A stretch of DNA of 40,553 nt, taken from Ornatilinea apprima (GTDB lineage: Bacteria; Chloroflexota; Anaerolineae; Anaerolineales; Anaerolineaceae). The DNA lies in NCBI RefSeq assembly GCF_001306115.1, contig NZ_LGCL01000012.1, positions 1-40,553 of the forward strand, read 5' to 3'. The notes beneath the pieces were generated by a model. The model was not told the origin of the DNA. It saw nothing but the letters and a program-made list of their open reading frames with translations, and searched no databases. Positions 8,431-18,199 of this stretch are shown in pieces (within the stretch, counting starts at the first letter, position 1; every line of letters starts with the position of its first letter). The translations under genes and the position numbers were made by a program.

Positions 8431-10569
8431 ATGCCAGCAAAAAAGAAAACAACGAATGGTGCCGCCCTGGGATTTGAGCAAACTCTGTGGTTGGCTGCAG
8501 ATAAACTGCGTGGATTTATGGACCCGGCAGAATACAAGCATGTAGTACTTGGTCTAATTTTCCTGAAATATATTTCCGATGCATTTGAAGATTTGCACAC
8601 CCGACTGGTGGCGCAGCAAGCTGAAGGCGCCGATGCCGAAGACCCGGATGAGTACCGTGCTGAGGGGGTTTTCTGGGTGCCGCCGGCAGCACGTTGGGGC
8701 TACCTGCAAGCCAATGCCAAACAACCAACCATTGGACGTTTGTTGGATGACGCCATGACTGCCATAGAACAAGTCAACCCTTCTTTAAAGGGTGTCCTAC
8801 CCAAGGACTATGCCCGCCCTACATTGGATAAACAACGATTGGGTGGCTTGATTGACCTGATCGGTACCATTGGACTGGGTGATAAAGAGAACCGTTCGCG
8901 AGACATCCTGGGCAGGGTGTATGAATATTTTTTGTCCCAGTTTGCCAGTTCGGAAGGCAAGAAAGGTGGAGAGTTCTATACTCCCCGATCCATTGTTCAG
9001 TTACTGGTGGAAATGCTGGCTCCGTATAAAGGCCGCGTCTATGACCCGTGCTGCGGTTCGGGTGGGATGTTTGTGCAGAGTGAAAAGTTTGCCGAAGCAC
9101 ATGGTAGCCGCATTGGCGATATCAGCGTCTACGGGCAGGAATCTAACCCCACCACCTGGCGCATGGCGAAGATGAACCTGGCAATTCGAGGAATAGAAAA
9201 TAATTTGGGGGCCGAGCCATCTGATTCCTTTCGGAGAGATTTACACCCTGATTTGAAGGCTGACTTTGTGATTGCGAATCCGCCATTTAATATTAGTGAT
9301 TGGGGTGGAGAAATCCTTAAAGAAGATAAACGATGGAAATTTGGCACACCACCAACAAGCAATGCAAATTTTGCATGGGTTCAGCATTTTATTCATCACT
9401 TGGCTCCGGACGGGCTAGCTGGTTTTGTTCTTGCCATTTCATCGCTTGATTCAGAATCTTTGGCTGAAAATGAAATTAGAAAAAATATAATTGAATCTGA
9501 CTTGGTTGATTGTATTGTGGCTCTACCAGGAAAATTATTTTACTCAACCCCAATTCCTGTTTGTCTATGGTTTATTAGTAGGAATAAGGCTGCATCTTTA
9601 TTTAGAAACCATAAAGGAGAAACCCTATTTATTGATGCAAGCCAATTAAGTAAAGAGGAAAATAGAACCCATAGTTTCCTTACGGATACCGATATTAGTA
9701 AAATTTCTTCCACCTATCACTCTTGGAAGAGTAAATCAGGTTCATATGGTGATGTAGACGGGTTTTGTAGAACAGTAAGGACAGAGGAAATTCGTCAATT
9801 CGGATATTCGTTATTTCCTGCCAGGTATGTGAAGATAGATTATAAAGAAGATGTTGTTACTTTAAGTGACTTTACAACAAAAATAAATGCCAATTTATCT
9901 CAATACTCGATGCTCCTAAGCTCATTAATGCAGGCTATTGAGGAGGTAAAGAAGCAGACTGATTTATTAATGCCAAATAACACAATAAAGAAGCCAACAC
10001 GGCTAATCACGGTGCCTCTGTCTGAAATTCTTGATTGTTCTGACGAACGATTAGGAAATATGGAAGAACCTGAAATATTAACGTGTACTGAACGAGCAGG
10101 TTTAATTTTTCAAAAAGAGCGATTTGCTAAACGAGTTGCTACCGATAACACATCCAAGTATAAAGTAGTAAGAAAAACTGATATTGTCTATAACCCCTAT
10201 TTACTTTGGGCGGGTGCAATTGATCAGTGTTGGATAGTGGACATTGGTATAACTTCACCAGCATATGAGGTTTTAAGGATACGTGATGGCTATGACCCAA
10301 CATTGATAGGGATCCTCTTAAAAAGCAAACAGATGATAAAAACTTACAGCGGGATTTCCGTTGGAGCCATTCAAAGACGAAGAAGAGCCCCGGTCGAAAA
10401 GTTTTTACAATTGCAGGTGACTGTACCCTCATTAGAAGATCAAAAAGTCTTAACGAAATTGAATACAGCGCTCCAACATGAAATTTCGAATTTTAGCCAA
10501 TTAAGCGGAAATATGAGGAATCTAATCGCTGATATTTCTAAGTTTTGGTTATTCTCAAATCTTGAATAG
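8431..10569 (+). CDS. hsdM: Type I methyltransferase HsdM with HsdS-like half C-terminus
   Basis: A 712-residue N6-adenine methyltransferase. Seen: HsdM N-terminal helical domain (about 10-170), the GGEFYTPR segment (179-186), SAM-binding motif DPCCGSGG (205-212) and catalytic NPPF (283-286). HsdM is usually about 500-550 residues. The extra 190-200 residues (about 520-712) begin with a predicted helical linker and resemble one target-recognition half of an HsdS, ending in VPSLEDQ and a coiled segment. No separate hsdS is present. The fused half probably supplies DNA specificity, perhaps as a dimer reading a symmetric site. Base composition changes within the gene: it is GC-rich to about 9200 and clearly AT-rich after that. 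AGAGGAG precedes the ATG. Confidence 0.92.
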   Translation: MPAKKKTTNGAALGFEQTLWLAADKLRGFMDPAEYKHVVLGLIFLKYISDAFEDLHTRLVAQQAEGADAEDPDEYRAEGVFWVPPAARWGYLQANAKQPTIGRLLDDAMTAIEQVNPSLKGVLPKDYARPTLDKQRLGGLIDLIGTIGLGDKENRSRDILGRVYEYFLSQFASSEGKKGGEFYTPRSIVQLLVEMLAPYKGRVYDPCCGSGGMFVQSEKFAEAHGSRIGDISVYGQESNPTTWRMAKMNLAIRGIENNLGAEPSDSFRRDLHPDLKADFVIANPPFNISDWGGEILKEDKRWKFGTPPTSNANFAWVQHFIHHLAPDGLAGFVLAISSLDSESLAENEIRKNIIESDLVDCIVALPGKLFYSTPIPVCLWFISRNKAASLFRNHKGETLFIDASQLSKEENRTHSFLTDTDISKISSTYHSWKSKSGSYGDVDGFCRTVRTEEIRQFGYSLFPARYVKIDYKEDVVTLSDFTTKINANLSQYSMLLSSLMQAIEEVKKQTDLLMPNNTIKKPTRLITVPLSEILDCSDERLGNMEEPEILTCTERAGLIFQKERFAKRVATDNTSKYKVVRKTDIVYNPYLLWAGAIDQCWIVDIGITSPAYEVLRIRDGYDPTLIGILLKSKQMIKTYSGISVGAIQRRRRAPVEKFLQLQVTVPSLEDQKVLTKLNTALQHEISNFSQLSGNMRNLIADISKFWLFSNLE

Positions 10570-10578
10570 GAATATTTT

Positions 10579-12078
10579 ATGCCGCGGGTAAACCTTTCTC
10601 AGGCTGAAAAAGACTTGATAGAGCGCTGGAAAATCGCCGCCCGGTATCAAACACCGCGCCTGTCTGGATTGGCGATCGAGGGGAATGACGGCATTCGCGG
10701 AATTAGGAATTTGGCTGTCAATTTCGACCGGCCGATCACGGTGATCTGCGGTAAAAACGGCTGTGGTAAAAGCACGCTTATTTCCCTATCCAGGCTGGGA
10801 TTTCAGCAAGATCATCAGTTAGATGATCTTTTTCTTGAAATCAACAATCCACATCCGTTCAATGATTTTTCGGTTCATTGGTCCTATTTAAAACATGATC
10901 CACCGCAAATCAGTCTGGATGGCGGCACCAGCACCTATTCTACTCCCCCTCCGGCTAAAAATGTCGTATATATCGGGCTTTCCAGGATTGCACCCGCCTG
11001 GGAAAACACTGCTCTGACGGCTCATTTTCGCCAACAGCCAGTGTGGGAATCGCAGAACCAGCTCGAACCGCGTAACCTTGAGCGGCTGCGCGATATCCTC
11101 AACAAACCTTTCACTGGTGCGGGTTGGGGAAAGTCCGGAGCATATGAAATGCGCACCTGTTCCACCCATGCCACATACACCAGTTTTAACATGTGTACCG
11201 GTGAGGAAATGCTGGTTGAAATGATCCGGCTACTCCAGCAGGCAGAAGTTGAAAGCTTGGTATTGATCGAGGACGCCGAGATTGGCCTCAATCCGGTGGT
11301 TATGCCGCGCTTTGCCAGGCACCTGGTTGAGATCTGTGAGAGTAAGCGTTTGCAGGTAATTTTATCTACACATTCCCTGGACCTCATCACCGCCTTTCCA
11401 AGCGAGCTTGTCTGCTTGATCAAGTCGGACGGGGCTGCACATCAGGCGAAAGATAACCCCGAAATGCAGGAAATCTTTACCAGCATATCTTCACAGGTGG
11501 AATCCGATGTCATTATCTTTTGTGAAGACGATGTAGCGGAAAGCTTAATTCGCCAGGCTGTTTCGGGCGATCTACGCAGAAGATTGAAAGTAGTCTATGG
11601 CTCAAAAACCAAATTATTAGCATACGCCGAAGCGCATTTAAAGGCTGGTTGGCCACAGATACCGTTGATCGTTTGGGACGGAGACGTTAACGATAATGAG
11701 GTGAAAAAGTGGTTGGATTCACTAGATCAGATGACAAGGGATGAGCTTTCCGCAAAGGTGAGTCGAATCAAATTACCAGGAGAGCTTCCCCCTGAACGAT
11801 GGATGCTTACACAGCTGGATACTGACGAGGGCTGCCAGCTACTGGCAGAAGAGCTTAATGAGGACGTACCAACTACTAAGGCTTTTCTGGGGATGCTTTC
11901 GACAATGACGGCGTTTCATTCGCTTTCATACGAACTTGCTGAACGAACGGGACTGGATGAAAAAGCTGTTCTACGTTCGTTAACTCGCTCAATTGGTCGT
12001 CTGTCAACAGATCCTCTTGCGCCACTTCGGGAGCAAATTGGAAAAGCAGTGAACAAAGAAATAATCCAGGTTGTGTGA
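10579..12078 (+). CDS. OLD-like AAA ATPase with TOPRIM-type domain
   Basis: A 499-residue protein of the AAA_21/OLD nuclease type. Seen: Walker A GKNGCGKST (58-66), an ABC-like signature region near 204-213, Walker B LVLIEDAEIGLNP (227-239), the H-loop STHS (263-266), then a TOPRIM-like region with FCEDDVAESLI (314-324) and VWDGD (365-369), matching the Glu and Asp-x-Asp metal sites of OLD enzymes. These use ATP to control DNA cleavage and occur in defence systems such as Gabija. It starts 9 bp after hsdM and ends 21 bp before hsdR, in the slot usually held by hsdS. A role in the restriction complex or an independent anti-phage role is inferred. A non-nuclease AAA protein is the alternative. 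Confidence 0.8.
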   Translation: MPRVNLSQAEKDLIERWKIAARYQTPRLSGLAIEGNDGIRGIRNLAVNFDRPITVICGKNGCGKSTLISLSRLGFQQDHQLDDLFLEINNPHPFNDFSVHWSYLKHDPPQISLDGGTSTYSTPPPAKNVVYIGLSRIAPAWENTALTAHFRQQPVWESQNQLEPRNLERLRDILNKPFTGAGWGKSGAYEMRTCSTHATYTSFNMCTGEEMLVEMIRLLQQAEVESLVLIEDAEIGLNPVVMPRFARHLVEICESKRLQVILSTHSLDLITAFPSELVCLIKSDGAAHQAKDNPEMQEIFTSISSQVESDVIIFCEDDVAESLIRQAVSGDLRRRLKVVYGSKTKLLAYAEAHLKAGWPQIPLIVWDGDVNDNEVKKWLDSLDQMTRDELSAKVSRIKLPGELPPERWMLTQLDTDEGCQLLAEELNEDVPTTKAFLGMLSTMTAFHSLSYELAERTGLDEKAVLRSLTRSIGRLSTDPLAPLREQIGKAVNKEIIQVV

Positions 12079-12099
12079 GATAGAAATACGGGAGTGGCG

Positions 12100-15000
12100 A
12101 TGATTACAGAACAGTTTGTTGAAGAATTTGTCCTAACCTTATTTACCAGCCTCGGATACGAGGTAGTAAATGGCCCGCAAATTGCGCCAGATGTATCTTC
12201 CTTATACCGCGACAGTTATAACCATGCCTGCCTGGATAAAATCTTGCTCGAAAGTCTTCAAAGGATTAATCCTTCCATACCCGCTGAAATTATTGAAGAC
12301 GCCGTTCGTAAACTCAAGACTCCTGTCTCTCCTTCATTGACGGTTAACAATCGCAATGTGCATAAAATGCTGGTGAATGGAATAGACGTTGAATACCACC
12401 GGCCGGATCACTCGATTGGTGGGGATAAAATCGCCCTGATTGATTTCGATAATCCCGACAATAATCGATGGCTGGTGGTTAACCAGTTCACCGTAATTGA
12501 AGGAAATCAAAATCGCCGCGCGGATGTTGTGGTTTTCATCAATGGTTTGCCTTTAGCCGTCTTTGAATTAAAGAATCCGGCAGACGAAAAGGCAACCATT
12601 TGGTCCGCTTTCAACCAACTTCAGACCTATAAAAATCAAATTTCCAATCTGTTTATTTATAATGAAGTTTTAGTGGTCTCAGACGGTATTGAGGCTAGAA
12701 TTGGTTCATTAACCGCCGATCGGGAAAGGTTTATGCCCTGGAAAACAATTGAGGGGGAAGATCTGGCTCCGGTGCAAAAACCTCAGTTGGAAGTGCTTTT
12801 GCGCGGTGTTTTTGAAAAGCGTCGTTTTCTGGATTTATTGCGTTATTTTATTGTTTTTGAGGAAGAAAATGGCGGTGTGCTGAACAAGAAACTCGCGGCA
12901 TATCACCAGTTTCACGCTGTTAATGTCGCTCTGGAACAAACCCTGCGGGCGTGCGATGTCATACAGAAAGGACAGGTCGCTGAGCGGCGCAGCGGCTATT
13001 TTACCCGCACGCCTGTTGACTGTGCTCCAGGGGATCACCGCGTGGGGGTCATCTGGCACACCCAGGGCTCCGGTAAAAGCCTGACCATGGCATTCTATGC
13101 CGGACGCGTAATATCCCACCCATTAATGGAAAACCCTACCGTGGTCATTATTACAGATCGCAACGATCTGGATGATCAATTATTCGGTACATTTTCACGC
13201 TGCCATGACTTGCTACGGCAGATTCCAGTTCAAGCTGAGAACCACCAGCATTTGCACCAATTGCTACAGGTTGCATCCGGCGGGGTGGTTTTCACCACCA
13301 TTCAGAAGTTCTTACCACCTGCAGGACAAAATGGGAACGGCGAGCCGCTTTCAGAACGCCGCAACATCGTAGTCATTGCGGACGAAGCCCACCGCAGCCA
13401 GTATGATTTTATTGATGGTTATGCCCGCCACATGCATGATGCTCTCCCCAACGCCTCATTTATTGGCTTTACCGGTACGCCGATTGAACAGAATGATCGC
13501 AATACGCGAGCCGTTTTTGGAAATTACGTCAGCGTTTATGATATTCAACGAGCTGTTGAAGACGGTGCCACAGTCCCGATTTATTACGAAGGGCGACTTG
13601 CGAAATTGGAATTGGATGAGCAGCTCAAACCACACCTTGATGAAGTATTCGAGGAAGTCACAGAAGGCGAAGAACTGGAACAAAAAGAGAAATTAAAAAC
13701 CAAATGGGCTGCACTCGAGGCGGTAGTCGGTTCTGAGAAACGGATTCAAATCATTGCTCGTGACTTTGTCCAGCATTTCGAGAATCGGCTAGAAGTAATG
13801 GATGGTAAGGCCATGATTGTTTGCATGAGCCGGCGCATTTGCGTTGAGCTTTACAATGCCATTATTGCACTGCGCCCCGAATGGCACTCTGAGGATGATT
13901 TACAAGGCGCGATTAAGATTGTCATGACGGGGTCGGCTTCCGATCCACTCGAATGGCAGCAGCATATCCGCAGCAAAGCCCGGCGAGAGGAATTAGCAAA
14001 ACGTTTCAAAAATCCAAATGACCCATTTAAAATCGTTATTGTACGCGATATGTGGCTAACCGGCTTTGATGCCCCACCGCTGCATACTATGTACGTGGAT
14101 AAACCCATGTATGGGCATGGTTTAATGCAAGCCATCGCCCGCGTCAACCGGGTATTCAAAGACAAACCAGGCGGTTTGATTGTAGATTATCTTGGTCTGG
14201 CTGATCAATTGCGCCAAGCCTTGGCAAATTACACCGCCGAAGGTGGCACAGGGGAAGCCGCAATCGAACAGGAACAGGCAGTTGCCATCATGCAGGAAAA
14301 GTACGAAATATGTTTGGGACTTTTCCATGGCTTTAATTGGTCAAAATGGACCATTGGCACCACTGCAGAGAAGCTGGGCCTATTACCAATGGCTCAGGAA
14401 CACATTTTTGCTCAAGATGATGGCAAAAACCGATTATTAAAAGCCGTAACCGAGCTATCGCAAGCCTTTGCGCTGGCTGTGCCGCATCCAAAAACCATAG
14501 CCATTCGCGATGATGTCGGCTTTTTTCAGGCTGTTCGCTCAGCGGTAGCCAAAACCACTAGCGATAGTGGCCGTTCGGTTGAAACCATGGATCACGCCAT
14601 TCGGCAAATCATTTCTCGTGCTGTAGCTTCGGAAGAAGTTATCGATATTTTTACTGCTGCCGGCTTAAAGAAACCCGATATTTCCATCCTCTCAGATGAA
14701 TTCCTGGCTGAAATTCAGGGTATGCCCCAGCACAACCTCGCACTAGAACTATTGAAGAAATTATTGAACGACGAAATCAAATTACGTTCACGGAAGAACC
14801 TGGTTCAGTCTCGATCTTTTTCTGAAATGCTGGAACGCACCATTCGTGCATACCAAAACCGAGCCATAGAGACCGCACAAGTCATTGAAGAATTGATTTC
14901 GATCGCCAAAGAGATTCGTGAAGCGGACAAGCGTGGCGAAGAGCTGCACTTAACGGAAGACGAGGTCGCGTTCTATGACGCATTGGAAGTGAACGACAGC

Positions 15001-15234
15001 GCGGTTAAGGTCTTGGGGGATGAAACACTTCAGGAAATTGCACGAGAATTGGTCAAAATGGTACGCAACAATGTGACTATTGACTGGACTGTAAAAGAAA
15101 CGGTACGCGCAAAATTAAGGGTAATGGTAAAACGGATATTAAGAAAATATGGTTATCCACCAGATAAGCAAGAAAAGGCCACTCAAACCGTATTAGAACA
15201 AGCAGAGTTGCTGGCAAGGGATTGGGCAGAATAA
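12100..15234 (+). CDS. hsdR: Type I restriction endonuclease subunit R
   Basis: About 1044 residues, usual for HsdR. It couples ATP-driven DNA translocation to cleavage. Seen: N-terminal nuclease domain with the PD-(D/E)xK signature (Asp in RRADVVVF, then FELK near 155-158), Walker A QGSGKS near 325, the DEAH box IADEAH near 428, the GFTGTP motif, and helicase motif V-VI segments ([10 protein letters not shown] and QAIARVNR). A long helical C-terminus would contact the methylase. An upstream GTG (12094) is in frame, but GGGAG ends right before a good-spaced ATG at 12100, which I prefer. It follows the OLD-like gene by 21 bp and precedes the DUF4365-APAZ gene by 9 bp, so one transcript is likely. 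Confidence 0.95.
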   Translation: MITEQFVEEFVLTLFTSLGYEVVNGPQIAPDVSSLYRDSYNHACLDKILLESLQRINPSIPAEIIEDAVRKLKTPVSPSLTVNNRNVHKMLVNGIDVEYHRPDHSIGGDKIALIDFDNPDNNRWLVVNQFTVIEGNQNRRADVVVFINGLPLAVFELKNPADEKATIWSAFNQLQTYKNQISNLFIYNEVLVVSDGIEARIGSLTADRERFMPWKTIEGEDLAPVQKPQLEVLLRGVFEKRRFLDLLRYFIVFEEENGGVLNKKLAAYHQFHAVNVALEQTLRACDVIQKGQVAERRSGYFTRTPVDCAPGDHRVGVIWHTQGSGKSLTMAFYAGRVISHPLMENPTVVIITDRNDLDDQLFGTFSRCHDLLRQIPVQAENHQHLHQLLQVASGGVVFTTIQKFLPPAGQNGNGEPLSERRNIVVIADEAHRSQYDFIDGYARHMHDALPNASFIGFTGTPIEQNDRNTRAVFGNYVSVYDIQRAVEDGATVPIYYEGRLAKLELDEQLKPHLDEVFEEVTEGEELEQKEKLKTKWAALEAVVGSEKRIQIIARDFVQHFENRLEVMDGKAMIVCMSRRICVELYNAIIALRPEWHSEDDLQGAIKIVMTGSASDPLEWQQHIRSKARREELAKRFKNPNDPFKIVIVRDMWLTGFDAPPLHTMYVDKPMYGHGLMQAIARVNRVFKDKPGGLIVDYLGLADQLRQALANYTAEGGTGEAAIEQEQAVAIMQEKYEICLGLFHGFNWSKWTIGTTAEKLGLLPMAQEHIFAQDDGKNRLLKAVTELSQAFALAVPHPKTIAIRDDVGFFQAVRSAVAKTTSDSGRSVETMDHAIRQIISRAVASEEVIDIFTAAGLKKPDISILSDEFLAEIQGMPQHNLALELLKKLLNDEIKLRSRKNLVQSRSFSEMLERTIRAYQNRAIETAQVIEELISIAKEIREADKRGEELHLTEDEVAFYDALEVNDSAVKVLGDETLQEIARELVKMVRNNVTIDWTVKETVRAKLRVMVKRILRKYGYPPDKQEKATQTVLEQAELLARDWAE

Positions 15235-15243
15235 GGGGGATAA

Positions 15244-16650
15244 ATGCCAAAAATTGTTCCAGCGTCAAAATTTCAAGAACTAAAGGGGCTTGATCGAATT
15301 TCCCAAGTGGTTCATGAAATGCAATGCATTTGGAGAGAGATCTCCAAAGATGATATTGGAATTGACGGTGAAATTGATCTCCTGGAACCCCGCCCGGATG
15401 GAAAAGGCGCGATTGCCACCGGCAAGATCATCAAGGTCCAAGCAAAGTCTGGATCCAGCTATGTAAAACAGGATTCTGCATCCGGTTTTATAACACCAGT
15501 ACGACAAGAAGATCTAGAGTTGTGGACGAATGCAAACTATCCCGTGATTTTTATTGTCTACCACCCTGATGATGACAAGTTATATTGGAAAGATGTAAAA
15601 GAATACGTCAGGGCAACCCCGAATATTTTTCACCCCCCGATAAAATTCGTTTTCAATAAAGAAACTGACGAATTCACATCCAAATTTCGCGATAAAGTAC
15701 TGCAAATTGGCAATGTTAGTTCGCCTCGCGTGTTATTTCAAAAACAAGAACGATTATTTTCCAACCTGTTTCTGCTCCAGCGTGCGCCGAAAGATTTGTA
15801 TAACGCGCCAATCCTAACAAATTTAGACTACCCAATGATTACCTCCATTCTACGGAGCAGGCAATCTTTCACACCTCCATTTTGCGTCAATCGTGGACGA
15901 GTCTTCACTCTCAGCGATTTATCTGATCCTGGATGCGCTTTGCGGGAATTTTGTGATACTTCAAATATTCTGATAGAAAATGCTCAACCTTGGTGGGCAA
16001 ATCCAGATCTAAACCGATCTTATGTTTCGATGCTAAATCGACTGTTGAGAATGCACACTAACCGGTGTGGGATTAAATACAACCAACAATTCAGGCGGTT
16101 TTATTTTCCGCGTATGGATGACACTTCTGATTCAGTAAAAGTGGCTTGGGTAAATCAAAGAACAAAATCTCACGCAACCCGAACTGTGGCGGCATATTAC
16201 CACTATGGTCACGATTATTTTTGGCGGCATTTAGCTGCAGATATGACTTTTAAAAATATTGGCAATTCCTGGTTTTTGCAGATCATACCCAAATATCTCT
16301 TTACAGTTGATGGAATTAATATATGGGACACTGAAAAGGTCGGATCCTATACTACCCGGCAAAAATCCAGAGAACGAAATCCTCATGTATTGAATCACAT
16401 TCTTTTCTGGGCAGATTATTTGTCCCAAGGAAAAAGCAGAGTTCAAGTGGAACTTGATTACAAACCAATCATGGTTATAGAAAAAATGCCTCAAACAGGA
16501 ATTGCTGATTTTGCAATTACGGATGATCCGGCAATCTATGAAGAACCCCCAGAAGTGCTTCAGCCCAATTTGTTCAGCTATATATTAAATAACGAGGATG
16601 ACGATTTTATTGAAGAAGAGCCAGAGGGGGCTGAAGATGATCAAAATTAA
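15244..16650 (+). CDS. DUF4365-APAZ type effector nuclease (SPARDA-like)
   Basis: 468 residues. The N-terminus (about 10-150) matches DUF4365, a PD-(D/E)xK nuclease fold: DIGIDGEIDLLE (37-48) gives the Asp and Glu, and KVQAKSG (64-70) gives the Q-x-K core. From about 175 to 440 follows an all-beta-like region in the place of an APAZ domain, the partner domain of short Argonautes. The tail is acidic. DUF4365/DREN-APAZ proteins pair with short pAgos in SPARDA systems, where guide-directed target binding releases unspecific DNA and RNA cleavage. The 14-bp overlap with the Argonaute gene supports a complex. The APAZ call rests on position and partner, not on a clear motif. AAGGGGGA precedes the ATG. 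Confidence 0.8.
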   Translation: MPKIVPASKFQELKGLDRISQVVHEMQCIWREISKDDIGIDGEIDLLEPRPDGKGAIATGKIIKVQAKSGSSYVKQDSASGFITPVRQEDLELWTNANYPVIFIVYHPDDDKLYWKDVKEYVRATPNIFHPPIKFVFNKETDEFTSKFRDKVLQIGNVSSPRVLFQKQERLFSNLFLLQRAPKDLYNAPILTNLDYPMITSILRSRQSFTPPFCVNRGRVFTLSDLSDPGCALREFCDTSNILIENAQPWWANPDLNRSYVSMLNRLLRMHTNRCGIKYNQQFRRFYFPRMDDTSDSVKVAWVNQRTKSHATRTVAAYYHYGHDYFWRHLAADMTFKNIGNSWFLQIIPKYLFTVDGINIWDTEKVGSYTTRQKSRERNPHVLNHILFWADYLSQGKSRVQVELDYKPIMVIEKMPQTGIADFAITDDPAIYEEPPEVLQPNLFSYILNNEDDDFIEEEPEGAEDDQN

Positions 16651-18151
16651 ATATCTGCAGGAGCCAGCTCTTCAGTTTGGTGGGTATTTTGAACACCAGG
16701 ACGCCAAAACCGGACTGTCAGAATTTGGCCCCTTTGGGAAAAATATCCCAGGATTGCATCCTACAGAAATAAATCTTGGTTTTATTGGTACAAGAGAGAC
16801 TGTGTCATGGGCTCAGGAATGGATCGAGCGGTGTGGTGAGTACATCGAAAGCGAAAACATAAAGAGAAATAAACCATCAACTTCCCAAAGTATTGAAGGT
16901 CAACTATTTGATACCGAAGCCCTCTTCGATAGTCCACAAACCCTAAACCGTTTGGAAAAAATATTAACCCCTGATTTTATCGGATTTAACAATGATTCCG
17001 CATTTAACTGCAGTTTTCAAACAAATGATCGTTGGGTGCGATATATTCAACCTCGAGAATTGATAGAAATCCTTGCTCTTGATAACAAGACAGATATTAT
17101 TTGGAAGATGGTCAATCTTTTTGATGAAAACATTGCGAATATCGCCGCGAATGATCCCACTCCAGATATTATCATTTTGGCGCTTCCCCCTGAAATCGAA
17201 AATAAGGCACATAGTGTGCGCATCTCAGGTAACTATTTTCTCAACTTTCGCCGGGCAATCAAAGCTCGTTCGATGAAATGGAATATTCCTTTACAGCTGA
17301 TCACTAAAAGTACAGTAACCGGCGAAGGAAAAAATGTGCAAGATGTAGCGACTCGAGCCTGGAATTTTTGTACTGCACAATATTACAAAGCCAATGGGGT
17401 TCCTTGGCGAATTACATCCCTTGATGAAGCTACTTGTTTTATCGGCGTGAGCTTTTTTATCGCCAAGGATCTGTCCGATATTGTGACAATGAGATCAAGC
17501 GTAGCTCAAGCTTTTGATTTTATGGGGCAAGGTTTGATTTTAAGGGGCGACTATTTTAATTGGGACGTCCAACGGTTGGGAAAAACACCCCATCTCACAT
17601 ACGACGGAGCGAAAAAACTTGTTAAAGATACTTTGAATGAATATATCCGCTTAAAGGGTTACCCACCTAGAAGAGTGGTAATTCATAAGACCTCCGAATT
17701 TTGGGGAAAAGAACATATTGATTTCAATGAACTTGATGGATTTCAAAATGGAATAAACGAGGTGTTCGGTCGTTGTGAAATCGATTTGGTTTCCCTTGCG
17801 CAATCTGGAGTCAGGTTATTCCGAGAAGGTAAATACCCACCTCTTCGAGGAACTTACTTTTCAATCAATAACGCCTATCACTTACTCTTTACAATGGGTT
17901 ACATTCCATTCCTGGAAACTTTTCCAAAACCTTATGTACCAGAGCCTTGGCAGATTATGCAACACATCGGGGGAAGTTCTCCGGAAGACCTCTTTAAAGA
18001 AATACTCGCTTTAACCAAAATGAATGTAAACAATTGTGCGTTCGCTGATGGATCCCCCATTACCTTATCCTTTTCAAGAATGGTGGGAGAGATTATGAAA
18101 CACATCCCTGAAAACGGGATTGTGCAACCGAAATACCGGTTTTATATGTGA
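16637..18151 (+). CDS. Short prokaryotic Argonaute (MID-PIWI)
   Basis: 504 residues, the size of short pAgos with MID and PIWI but no N or PAZ domains. Seen: PDIIILALP (a Rossmann-like strand of MID), WNIPLQLITKSTVT, a segment typical of PIWI proteins before the guide 5'-end pocket, then IGVSFFIAKD where active Argonautes have a catalytic Asp, and RRVVIHKTSEF, a common PIWI strand. The catalytic DEDX residues are not evident, as expected for short pAgos. It should bind guides and sense invader nucleic acid, then activate the nuclease encoded just upstream, with which it overlaps by 14 bp. I chose ATG at 16637 because GAGGGGG precedes it; the frame is open further upstream, within the other gene. 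Confidence 0.85.
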   Translation: MIKIKYLQEPALQFGGYFEHQDAKTGLSEFGPFGKNIPGLHPTEINLGFIGTRETVSWAQEWIERCGEYIESENIKRNKPSTSQSIEGQLFDTEALFDSPQTLNRLEKILTPDFIGFNNDSAFNCSFQTNDRWVRYIQPRELIEILALDNKTDIIWKMVNLFDENIANIAANDPTPDIIILALPPEIENKAHSVRISGNYFLNFRRAIKARSMKWNIPLQLITKSTVTGEGKNVQDVATRAWNFCTAQYYKANGVPWRITSLDEATCFIGVSFFIAKDLSDIVTMRSSVAQAFDFMGQGLILRGDYFNWDVQRLGKTPHLTYDGAKKLVKDTLNEYIRLKGYPPRRVVIHKTSEFWGKEHIDFNELDGFQNGINEVFGRCEIDLVSLAQSGVRLFREGKYPPLRGTYFSINNAYHLLFTMGYIPFLETFPKPYVPEPWQIMQHIGGSSPEDLFKEILALTKMNVNNCAFADGSPITLSFSRMVGEIMKHIPENGIVQPKYRFYM

Positions 18152-18199
18152 TACGACAGAAATCCACTGTTGGCAGATGAATGGATCGAGAGGTTTAAA

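Noticed and set aside
15244..16650. SIR2 or TIR effector as in SPARSA/SPARTA
   Set aside because: No NAD-binding or TIR motifs; the N-terminus has a PD-(D/E)xK nuclease pattern instead.
16637..18151. Slicing (catalytically active) Argonaute
   Set aside because: Short form without PAZ, and the position of the first catalytic Asp reads GVSF; no DEDX set is visible.
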